Shown here: positions 1 to 6,426 of the stretch, piece by piece
How positions within the stretch are numbered: the first letter of the stretch is position 1
Layout: each line of letters opens with the position of its first letter
NCBI GenBank assembly: GCA_965372355.1
Contig: CBDVBZ010000111.1
Coordinates: 1-12,589, forward strand
Length of the DNA stretch: 12,589 nt
Direction: 5' to 3'
DNA from: CBDVBZ01 sp965372355
Lineage (GTDB): Bacteria > Krumholzibacteriota > Krumholzibacteriia > WVZY01
Notes under the pieces: model-generated
Told to the model about the DNA's origin: nothing
Databases searched by the model: none
The model's input: the letters and a program-made list of their open reading frames with translations, nothing else
Program-made: the position numbers and the translations under genes

Positions 1-1729
1 CGACCTCGTAGAGGAGCTTCCAGAGATGACTCTCCGGACCGTTGTCGATCGAGCTGCCGATCGGCCGACCCCAGTTGTCGGCGCGCCAGATCCGGTATCC
101 CTCGAAGTCGAACACCTGGGTCTTGACATCGGGAATCGTCTCGCTGAAGTTATCCCAGTAGACCACGACACCATCGGCGGAATGGTCATCGATACGCACG
201 TTCGGAGGTGGTGGGGCCGTGCCGACGATCCAGTTAATCTGTGCTTCCTTCCCTTCGATCCCCGTTTTGAATTTGGCGCTGTCCGCATCCGCGTATCCGC
301 AGGCCAGCTGAAACAGGGCCTCCTTGGCGCAGTCGTTGTTGATCCACAGCGTTGTCCCACGAGGGATGATCGCAATCGGTGTGCGATACTCGACGCGGCA
401 CGTATCGATCGCGACATTCGTCGCGGGGCCGGGGACACCGGTCTCCCGACCGTCCACACCCGTCGCGCGGTTGCCGTCGAGGTTGAACCAGGCGCCATTG
501 AATGTCAGCTGGGCGCTCGCGGCGTTTTCAAGGGCATCCATGCCTGCGCCGGCGGCAAACGCTACCTGGAATATCAGCGTGCTATCGGGCTCGAGCTCTC
601 CAAATGGACCCGCGCTGACCAGCATCCGGTAATCTCTCGGAATGATCGCATCACGCTCGATGAGCGTCTGCGAAAGCAGTTCGTACCGCTCGAAATCGTT
701 GGTTGGGTCGCCGCCGTCCTCGTACGGCGCGTCCCCCGAAAAGTTGGCGTACGTGCTGATCCCGACGCGAGCCGGTGCCAACTCACCGGTGGGGTCCGTG
801 GTGTGTCCGAGAAACATGACGCCAAAGTATCCCAACGTCTGGCCCTCGTCGCCATCCGGATCGTACGTGAAGGCAATGTCTATCTGGACCGGACCGAGAT
901 CAGGACACGCCACAGGGACGAAGACGCGCCCGGTTGCATCGTCCTCCCAGTAGTTGTCGCGATCCCGAGGGCCGGCGTCGCAGTCGGCAAAGAAGCCGAT
1001 ATAGAGGTCTTCGAGAATGTCGTTTCCGATGTTGGTGATCTTGTACTCGATCCCAACGAAGTCATCGAAGCGGTCTTCCTCCCACTGATAGCTCTCCTGG
1101 CGAACCATGATGTTTAGTGGATCGTGATTCGGATAGATCCGGAGCGCGACGTCCTGGTTGTCCGTATACCAGCAGCTGAACATTTGCTTCGATACGGCGG
1201 CGAAGTCCTCATCAACCAGACCATCCAGATCGTCATCGTGGCCGTTCAGCCAGTCCTCGTCGATAACCCCGTCCTTGTCGTCGTCCGCATCACCGGAAGG
1301 CAGGCGGTTGCCTCCTTTTGCGCCCTCAGCGGTTCGGTAGACGATGTCGAGCGGGTCCTGGGTGGGTCTGAACTCCCTTGCGAACGCCGCCGTCGATACG
1401 GCCGGTACGCCATTCTTGATGGCGCCAATCCAGAGACCGGCGACGTAGAGGTACTCGACACCGCTCCCGGCTGGCCATTGCGCGGACGGCGATTCGGAGA
1501 ACGCATTACCTGAACCCGGCCGGGAGCCAAAGACGCCCCAGTTGCCGACGTGCATGTGGAGTTCTCCGACGTTGTGCACGTTCGAGCCGTTCAGGACCAT
1601 GACGCGATTGAGTCCGTTGATACCTTTTCCATCCGAGTTTTTGTCGGAGACTCTAGCGGTCACAGGAGATGAAGAAATCAACGCGCAGCACGCCAGCAAT
1701 CCTGCGAACAGCAACCGAGGGGTGTTCAT
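1..1729 (-). CDS. Secreted protein of unknown function with acidic DxDxDG loops, 3' end outside the window
   Basis: An open frame of 576 codons runs from an ATG (1727-1729) to the window edge without a stop, so the C-terminus is missing. The start is supported by GGGAG at 1737-1741, seven bases upstream. Residues 1-25 form a signal peptide (charged MNTPR start, hydrophobic LLFAGLLACCALISS core, possible cleavage after VTA), so export is likely. Residues 88-103 (GSGVEYLYVAGLWIGA) and about 355-395 resemble conserved stretches I associate with large exported proteins of Eisenbacteria/Zixibacteria-type genomes; this is from memory. Residues 149-159 and 165-175 are two parallel acidic loops (DxDxDGx[IV]DE) resembling calcium-binding EF-hand/dockerin-type loops. 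Residues 505-576 look like the start of a fibronectin-III-like domain (VVVYWDNFSE, FEGYRIWRAD). Such proteins often end in a FlgD-Ig or T9SS-like sorting domain, which would lie outside this window. No catalytic motif is visible. The plus-strand frames over this region are shadows. Confidence 0.9.
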   Translation of the reverse strand, partial: MNTPRLLFAGLLACCALISSSPVTARVSDKNSDGKGINGLNRVMVLNGSNVHNVGELHMHVGNWGVFGSRPGSGNAFSESPSAQWPAGSGVEYLYVAGLWIGAIKNGVPAVSTAAFAREFRPTQDPLDIVYRTAEGAKGGNRLPSGDADDDKDGVIDEDWLNGHDDDLDGLVDEDFAAVSKQMFSCWYTDNQDVALRIYPNHDPLNIMVRQESYQWEEDRFDDFVGIEYKITNIGNDILEDLYIGFFADCDAGPRDRDNYWEDDATGRVFVPVACPDLGPVQIDIAFTYDPDGDEGQTLGYFGVMFLGHTTDPTGELAPARVGISTYANFSGDAPYEDGGDPTNDFERYELLSQTLIERDAIIPRDYRMLVSAGPFGELEPDSTLIFQVAFAAGAGMDALENAASAQLTFNGAWFNLDGNRATGVDGRETGVPGPATNVAIDTCRVEYRTPIAIIPRGTTLWINNDCAKEALFQLACGYADADSAKFKTGIEGKEAQINWIVGTAPPPPNVRIDDHSADGVVVYWDNFSETIPDVKTQVFDFEGYRIWRADNWGRPIGSSIDNGPESHLWKLLYEV

Positions 1730-1894
1730 ATCGTTGCTCCCTTCACACGCTAGGAACGTCTGTGAGGCGCAAGGGCGTCCCGGTCGAGGGGTTCGGAGTC
1801 CGGAGTACTGCTGTCGTAGGGATAGGTAGACCCTAGTGGGGAATTCCAGGCGCGGGTGCCAGTGCCGCGTCGATGGCCAAGTGCACCTTATGTA

Positions 1895-1923
1895 AATAAA
1901 CCGTGCGGCCTTGCGCAAGTCAA
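1895..1923 (-). promoter_or_regulatory. Candidate sigma70-type promoter for the secreted protein gene
   Basis: On the minus strand the hexamer TTGACT (1918-1923) is followed after 17 bases by TTTATT (1895-1900). These match the consensus at 5/6 and 4/6 positions. Transcription would start near 1888, giving a leader of about 160 nt before the ATG at 1729. The spacing is ideal but the -10 box is weak, so this remains a candidate. Confidence 0.45.
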
Positions 1924-1943
1924 GAACAATGGGGCAGAAACTC

Positions 1944-1979
1944 ATAAAAACCCACGGGAGGGTCAGACGGGGCTTTTAT
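1944..1979. repeat. Inverted repeat with 10-bp arms in the divergent control region
   Basis: The arm ATAAAAACCC (1944-1953) is matched in reverse complement by GGGCTTTTAT (1970-1979) with one mismatch and a 16-base spacer. It lies just upstream of the minus promoter candidate and between the two divergent genes. It could be an operator or a stem-loop. No known regulator site was recognised. Confidence 0.5.
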
Positions 1980-1988
1980 CGCCTTTTC

Positions 1989-2001
1989 CCGGACTGTCCG
2001 G
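1989..2001. promoter_or_regulatory. Perfect 13-bp palindrome, possible operator
   Basis: CCGGAC-T-GTCCGG is a perfect dyad with 6-bp arms around one central base. It sits in the divergent intergenic region between the secreted-protein and kinase genes, 10 bases from the 1944-1979 inverted repeat. A role as a regulator binding site is inferred from position and symmetry only. Confidence 0.35.
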
Positions 2002-2073
2002 CAGGCGGGGTTCGACAGACAGAATCTATGGTCGGAGCCGAAAGTGCTTTTGCCGGTGATGTGAAATAATTAA

Positions 2074-2117
2074 CTTGGTGCCAAGCCGCAACTCCCTGGA
2101 GTCTGACCGCGTATAAA
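2074..2117 (+). promoter_or_regulatory. Weak promoter candidate and short dyad upstream of the kinase gene
   Basis: TATAAA at 2112-2117 is a good -10-like box 66 bases before the kinase start, but the hexamer 17 bases upstream (AACTCC) is a poor -35, so an activator or alternative sigma factor may be needed. A short dyad CTTGG-TG-CCAAG lies at 2074-2085, centred about 32 bp upstream of the TATAAA box, where an activator site could lie. Preceding DNA is AT-rich (AAATAATTAA). Evidence is suggestive only. Confidence 0.25.
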
Positions 2118-2183
2118 TCCTGTGCGCCACGTCTGCATCGAGTTTACCCGTTCGTCCACACGATCTAAGAACAGGAAAGCCCC

Positions 2184-5090
2184 TTGATCGGTACACGTGT
2201 AGCCCATTACAGGATCCTTGAGAAGCTTGGTGAAGGCGGCATGGGTGTCGTCTACAAGGCGGAAGACACCAAGCTCCACCGCACCGTCGCGTTGAAGTTC
2301 CTGCCACCCGACGTTCTCGCCACGGATGACGAGAAGGATCGTTTTGTCCGTGAAGCGCGGGCGGCGGCCGCTCTCGATCACCCGAACATCTCCACGATCT
2401 ACGAGATCAATGATGACGATTCGGAAATGTACATCTCGATGGCGTTCATCGATGGCCCGAGTCTGAAGGAAACGATCGACAGAGGGCCCATGAAGATCGA
2501 CCGGGCGTTGAATATCGCCGTCCAGGTCGCCGAAGGGCTCAAGGCGGCACACGCCAAGACCATCGTTCACAGGGATATCAAATCGGCGAATATCATGATC
2601 ACGGAGGCCGGCCAGGCGAAGATTATGGATTTCGGTCTGGCGAAGCTTATCGGCACACGGGATCCCAAAGAACGATCGACGATGGGCACCGTTGCCTATA
2701 TGTCACCCGAGCAGACGCGCGGGGACGAAGTGGATGAGCGCAGCGACATCTGGTCGCTCGGGGTCGTGATGTACGAGATGGTGGCGGGTCTGAGACCGTT
2801 TCGCGGGGATTACGACCAGTCCGTTATCTACGCCATCGTCAACGAGGAACCCGAGCCGCTTACCGCCCTGCGAACGGGTGTGCCGATGGAGCTTGAGCGG
2901 ATCGTCTGCAAGGCTCTCGCCAAAAAGCCCAAGAACCGTTACCAGCGGGTCGAGGACCTCATTGACGATCTCAAGGCGCTGAGATCCGATCTCGATTCCA
3001 GGGAACTGCTGGCGCGCGGCGGTATTCGCGTTGGACCCAGACGCCGGGTGGGGATATATGCCGTCTCAACCATTATTCTGGCCGTCGCGGTGGCGATCGT
3101 CCTGGGTGCCTACATGAGGTCGGGTCAGCGCGAGGCTGAGAGCGCCCAGATACCGATCGCCGTGGCGGATTTTGACAACACAAACCGGGGAAGGGATGCT
3201 GGATGGTCTGTCCGGGATGTTGATTACGGCTCTCGAGCAGTCGCGGCGGTTGTCGGTGCTCACACGCGATCGAGCATGTTTGATGTTCTGCAGCAGATGG
3301 GCAGGCACGACGTTGACCACATCGACGAGCAGCTGGGTCGTGAGGTATGTGCGGAAGCGAACGTTCGTGTGCTGGTCGTGGCGTCTATCCGCAAGTTCGA
3401 TGAACTGTACACGATCGATTTGAAGGCGTACGAGATGGGTCGACCGGCTCACCTCTTCACGGCGCGCGAGGAGGGAACGGGACGGGCGAGTATCCCGGGT
3501 ATGATCGACCGGATAGCGCAGAAGACGAGGAAGGGTCTGAAAGAAAACACCGCGCATATCCAGAGGACGAGAGAGCGCGTGGCCGATGTGACGACACCGA
3601 ACCTTGAAGCCTACCAGGAGTTCTTCCGTGGTGAACAACTGATCGACAAGCTCGAATTCGAGAAGGCGCGGAAGACATACCAGACGGCGATAGAGCTCGA
3701 CTCGACGTTTGCGCTGGCGCACTACCGTCTGGCGTACGCGAACTGGTGGGGAGGTGAGAGCGAGGAAATCCAGAGAGCGCAGTTGCAAAAGGCGATGGCC
3801 CACGTCGACCGGCTGCCCGAGAAATTTCGTTTTCTGCTGCGCGCACAGATTGCCGTCAAGGAAGACGGCTACGAGCAGGGAATCGAAGTTCTCAAGGCGA
3901 TGGAGTTGATCTACCCGGACGACAAGGAGATGATCTACAACATCGGTGATTTCTCGTTGCACGCCAAACAGTTCGAACAGGCAGAGGAGTATCTGCTGAG
4001 CTTTTTGGCGATGGAGCCGAATTCGCAGCGGGCGCTCCAGCACTTGATGATGACGTACAACGCGACGGGGGAGACCGAGAAGGCAATCGGTATGGGTGAG
4101 CGCTACGTGGAATCCTCGCAGACGGACCACGCCTACATCACGCTCTCCCAAACCTATGCGTCCGAGGGCGATCTTGACGGTGCGCTGGAGGTTATGGAGA
4201 AGGCACGAACCATGATGCCGGAGAATCCATGGATCCGGCGCCGGATTGCGGTCGTGCGGTGCATGAACGACGAGTTCGCCGTAGCGAGATCGATGCTGGA
4301 TTCGCTGGTGACGGGAACGGAAGACACGCACGTCAAAAGGGAGGTGTACGGCAGTCTCCAGGGTGCGAACCTCTATATGGGGCGATACCGGGAGGCGCTC
4401 GAGGCGACCGATCACAGCCTCGTTTTGGCGGAGGCGGATCAGGACACAGTCGCCGTAGTATTCGGACACCAGATGAAGGGGATCATCCATCTGTTCGGTT
4501 GGAACGACCGGGAAAACGCCGCGGCCGAGTTTGACAAGGCAAGAGCTCTCCAGGAAGTAGCGGACCCGGACAGGTTTGGTGAGAGAGCGCAGGACTACTG
4601 GGCAAACCTCATGGCGTACTATTTCCTCACAGGCGAGCCGGAGCGTGCCCGGGCCATCGCGGAAAACCGGTTGAAGGACGATGCCCCGCAATACGACCGG
4701 TACCGTTTCTTTAGATTGTGGGCTGCTGGAGACTACGATGGCGCGCAGGGGGTCGTCGGCGACATCCTCGTGGACGAACGCAAGTATGACAAGACGCCGG
4801 TGCTCTACTACCTGGCAAAATCGCAGATGGAACACGGCGACTACGAAGAGGCTCTCGAGATAATTCAGGAGCTACAGGAAGGCCGTCACTACGGCGGGGC
4901 GCGACCGATCTTCTACGCGCCGAGCTACTATCTTCTCGGTCAGACGTTCGAGCAAAAAGGCGACACGAAATCGGCCATCGAGAGCTACGAGAAATTCCTC
5001 GTGTTGTGGAGCGAAGCCGATCCCGATCTTCCGATTCTTCGGGATGCCAAAGCACGGCTTGCCAAACTGACATCCTCTTCCACGCAGTAG
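2184..5090 (+). CDS. Membrane serine/threonine protein kinase with C-terminal TPR sensor/scaffold domain
   Basis: This 968-residue Hanks-type kinase would phosphorylate Ser/Thr on partner proteins from the cytoplasmic face of the membrane. Residues 9-270 are the kinase domain: glycine loop LGEGGMGVV (15-23), VALK lysine K38, helix-C glutamate E57, catalytic HRDIKSAN (129-136), DFG (149-151) and GTVAYMSPE (168-176). All key residues are present, so it should be active. A membrane span lies at about 289-311. Residues 323-460 resemble a TolB/FlgO-like domain, and 473-965 are TPR-like helical repeats ending in a typical GQTFEQKGDTKSAIESYEKF unit. The TTG start is chosen because MIGTRVAHYRI is the usual opening of this kinase group, and AGGAAAG (2173-2179) lies just upstream. 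Residues 333-363 are probably mistranslated because of two compensating indels (see 3178-3275). The gene is convergent with the PAS gene. The long minus-strand frame opposite it (3066-4835) is a shadow. Confidence 0.93.
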   Translation: MIGTRVAHYRILEKLGEGGMGVVYKAEDTKLHRTVALKFLPPDVLATDDEKDRFVREARAAAALDHPNISTIYEINDDDSEMYISMAFIDGPSLKETIDRGPMKIDRALNIAVQVAEGLKAAHAKTIVHRDIKSANIMITEAGQAKIMDFGLAKLIGTRDPKERSTMGTVAYMSPEQTRGDEVDERSDIWSLGVVMYEMVAGLRPFRGDYDQSVIYAIVNEEPEPLTALRTGVPMELERIVCKALAKKPKNRYQRVEDLIDDLKALRSDLDSRELLARGGIRVGPRRRVGIYAVSTIILAVAVAIVLGAYMRSGQREAESAQIPIAVADFDNTNRGRDAGWSVRDVDYGSRAVAAVVGAHTRSSMFDVLQQMGRHDVDHIDEQLGREVCAEANVRVLVVASIRKFDELYTIDLKAYEMGRPAHLFTAREEGTGRASIPGMIDRIAQKTRKGLKENTAHIQRTRERVADVTTPNLEAYQEFFRGEQLIDKLEFEKARKTYQTAIELDSTFALAHYRLAYANWWGGESEEIQRAQLQKAMAHVDRLPEKFRFLLRAQIAVKEDGYEQGIEVLKAMELIYPDDKEMIYNIGDFSLHAKQFEQAEEYLLSFLAMEPNSQRALQHLMMTYNATGETEKAIGMGERYVESSQTDHAYITLSQTYASEGDLDGALEVMEKARTMMPENPWIRRRIAVVRCMNDEFAVARSMLDSLVTGTEDTHVKREVYGSLQGANLYMGRYREALEATDHSLVLAEADQDTVAVVFGHQMKGIIHLFGWNDRENAAAEFDKARALQEVADPDRFGERAQDYWANLMAYYFLTGEPERARAIAENRLKDDAPQYDRYRFFRLWAAGDYDGAQGVVGDILVDERKYDKTPVLYYLAKSQMEHGDYEEALEIIQELQEGRHYGGARPIFYAPSYYLLGQTFEQKGDTKSAIESYEKFLVLWSEADPDLPILRDAKARLAKLTSSSTQ
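3178..3275 (+). other. Probable pair of compensating single-base indels inside the kinase gene
   Basis: The annotated frame reads poorly here (residues 333-363, NRGRDAGWSVRDVDYGS). The next frame reads QTGEGM followed by LDGLSGMLITALEQSRRL and SVLTRDR, which joins smoothly to VADFDN before and SMFDVLQQMG after. That composite is the pattern I recall for this extracytoplasmic domain in TPR kinases. An extra base at about 3177-3180 (gacaacacaaacc) and a missing base at about 3268-3275 would explain it. By hand count, third-position GC is about 22/31 in the alternative frame and 15/31 in the annotated frame. Whether this is a sequencing error or true mutation cannot be told here. Confidence 0.75.
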
Positions 5091-5115
5091 AGGGCGAGGC
5101 CAGATCGGCGAGCCC
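5091..5115. terminator. Weak hairpin between convergent genes, possible terminator
   Basis: Directly after the kinase stop, AGGGC (5091-5095) can pair with GCCCT (5111-5115), with an inner GCC/GGC pair around loop AGATC. No U-rich tail follows on either strand, so intrinsic termination is doubtful. The remaining convergent gap up to 5191 holds nothing else I can identify. Confidence 0.25.
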
Positions 5116-5191
5116 TATTCCTGAATCACAAGCCTAAGGGACAACGAACAGGACGGCATTTGCTGCGCGGATGTTGGTTAATGCTGGTGGG

Positions 5192-6274
5192 TCAGGCGCC
5201 GGCTTCTTCACCGATGATCGCTTTGAGGCCGCGCTCCAGGCGCCGAATGTCCTGGTCGTGTCCGCCCTCGCTTCTCAGCTTTTCGATGACCGGCGTGACC
5301 AGGTCCTCGACGCTGGAGACGAGGTTCTGCTTGTAGGCGGTTTTCTCCTTATCGATGTGGGTGAGGATTTGTTTGAGCGCGGCGTCTTTCTGGTTCGATT
5401 CCTCGCGCTCCAGCTTGAGCCGTTCGGCGATCTCCCATAAAAGCATCTCTGCTTCCTTGTGCTCCGTAATATCGCGGGATACCGCCAGCATACAGGGCCC
5501 CGTGTCGAGTTGAATCGTTACCGCCGACATCACGCAGGACCGAAGGTTGCCATCCCTACGCCGAAGCTTCGTCTCGAAGTGGCGCACGGCACCCTCGTCG
5601 AGGAGTTGATTGACCAGACGAACACGGTCATCCGGGTCCACCCACAATTGTATCTCGAGCGCAGTTGTGCCCACTATCTCATCGCGGCTATAACCCATGA
5701 TTCTCTCGAAACCCTCGTTGACCTCGATGATTCGCCCGTTGCTGATATCGGTGAGAGTGACCGAGTCGGGGGTCGAGTGGAACGCCTTCGAGAACTTCTC
5801 TTCCGAGAGCCGCAGCGCCTCCTCGACCTTCTTGCGCTCGGTGATATCACGGTAGTTGAGCACGATTCCCTTGACCACCGGGTCGTCGAGCAGATTTTGT
5901 GCGACGCATTCGACCATTCTTGAGGAGCCGTCCTTGTGGAGCAGTCTGAGATCCATGTAGTGGGTGCCCCCGCGTTCGACGATACGCGACAAGACTTCAC
6001 GGGCCTTGTCGAGATCGTCCGGATGGACAAACTCAAAGCTGTCGTGATCCAGGGTCTCATCCGGCGTGTAGCCAAGGACGTGCTCGACCGCCGGGCTGAC
6101 GTAGCGGAGGACTCCTTTGGCGTCGAGGATATTGATGACATCGAACGAGTTCTCGATCACCGATTGGAAACACTTCTCGAGAACTCCGTCACCTGCCTGC
6201 AACTCGCTGAGCGACCGCCGGAGTTCGGCGATCTCCTGCACCAACGCTTCTTCTGTTTTCTCCACGTCACTCAT
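5192..6274 (-). CDS. Double-PAS sensor protein with C-terminal coiled helix, no output domain
   Basis: A 360-residue soluble signalling protein without signal peptide or membrane span. It has an N-terminal coiled segment (1-30), PAS/PAC 1 (about 33-147; FDVINILDAKGVLRYVSPAV, closing YRDITERKK) and PAS/PAC 2 (about 155-271; closing SRDITEHKEAE). A charged helix (272-350) includes ALKQILTHIDKEK and LVTPVIEKL. From memory, that helix resembles the linker preceding the HTH in PAS-LuxR regulators (ALREVLxQIEEEK, LLPxLEKL), yet the protein stops without an HTH, kinase, GGDEF or phosphatase domain. It may act by protein-protein contact, or be a truncated regulator. The start is set at the second of two adjacent ATGs (6274), six bases after GGAGA (6281-6285). 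ATG 6277, or 6289 (MRRTMM..., five more residues), are alternatives, but 6289 lacks a nearby ribosome site. It has its own promoter (6322-6350). Confidence 0.88.
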   Translation of the reverse strand: MSDVEKTEEALVQEIAELRRSLSELQAGDGVLEKCFQSVIENSFDVINILDAKGVLRYVSPAVEHVLGYTPDETLDHDSFEFVHPDDLDKAREVLSRIVERGGTHYMDLRLLHKDGSSRMVECVAQNLLDDPVVKGIVLNYRDITERKKVEEALRLSEEKFSKAFHSTPDSVTLTDISNGRIIEVNEGFERIMGYSRDEIVGTTALEIQLWVDPDDRVRLVNQLLDEGAVRHFETKLRRRDGNLRSCVMSAVTIQLDTGPCMLAVSRDITEHKEAEMLLWEIAERLKLEREESNQKDAALKQILTHIDKEKTAYKQNLVSSVEDLVTPVIEKLRSEGGHDQDIRRLERGLKAIIGEEAGA

Positions 6275-6321
6275 CATTGTTCTCCGCATCGTTTATTTCG
6301 CAAACTCCGTCTTTGTGCAAC

Positions 6322-6350
6322 AGCATACCGTGATTCACGTGATGTATCAA
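6322..6350 (-). promoter_or_regulatory. Promoter candidate for the PAS gene with overlapping CGTGAT repeats
   Basis: Minus-strand TTGATA (6345-6350, 5/6) is separated by 17 bases from TATGCT (6322-6327, 4/6), predicting a start near 6315 and a leader of about 40 nt. The spacer contains the 11-bp dyad CGTGA-T-TCACG (6329-6339) and a direct repeat of CGTGAT at 6329-6334 and 6338-6343. These would sit under RNA polymerase, a typical repressor-site position. Confidence 0.5.
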
Positions 6351-6353
6351 GTC

Positions 6354-6402
6354 GATAAAAGAAAGCCCGGCCGTCGAGCCCGATCGGGCCCGAAGCCGGG
6401 CT
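6354..6402 (-). terminator. Strong intrinsic terminator of the beta-helix gene
   Basis: AGCCCGGC (6364-6371) pairs perfectly with GCCGGGCT (6395-6402), and an inner GCCCGATCGGGC dyad adds a nested stem. On the minus strand the stem is followed by TTCTTTTATC (6354-6363), a classical U-rich tail. It begins 25 bases after the beta-helix stop and separates that transcript from the PAS gene. Confidence 0.85.
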
Positions 6403-6426
6403 GGTTGCCGCAAAAACAAACCTTGT

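Noticed and set aside
26..1117. Plus-strand open frame of 363 codons at the left end
   Set aside because: It mirrors the minus-strand secreted protein, which has a signal peptide, a ribosome site and motif structure. The plus translation has none of these.
3066..4835. Long minus-strand open frame (589 codons) opposite the kinase
   Set aside because: It lies fully antisense to a kinase/TPR gene with clear motifs. Its translation is rich in His, Arg and Val without any domain, which is the usual shadow of GC-rich coding DNA.
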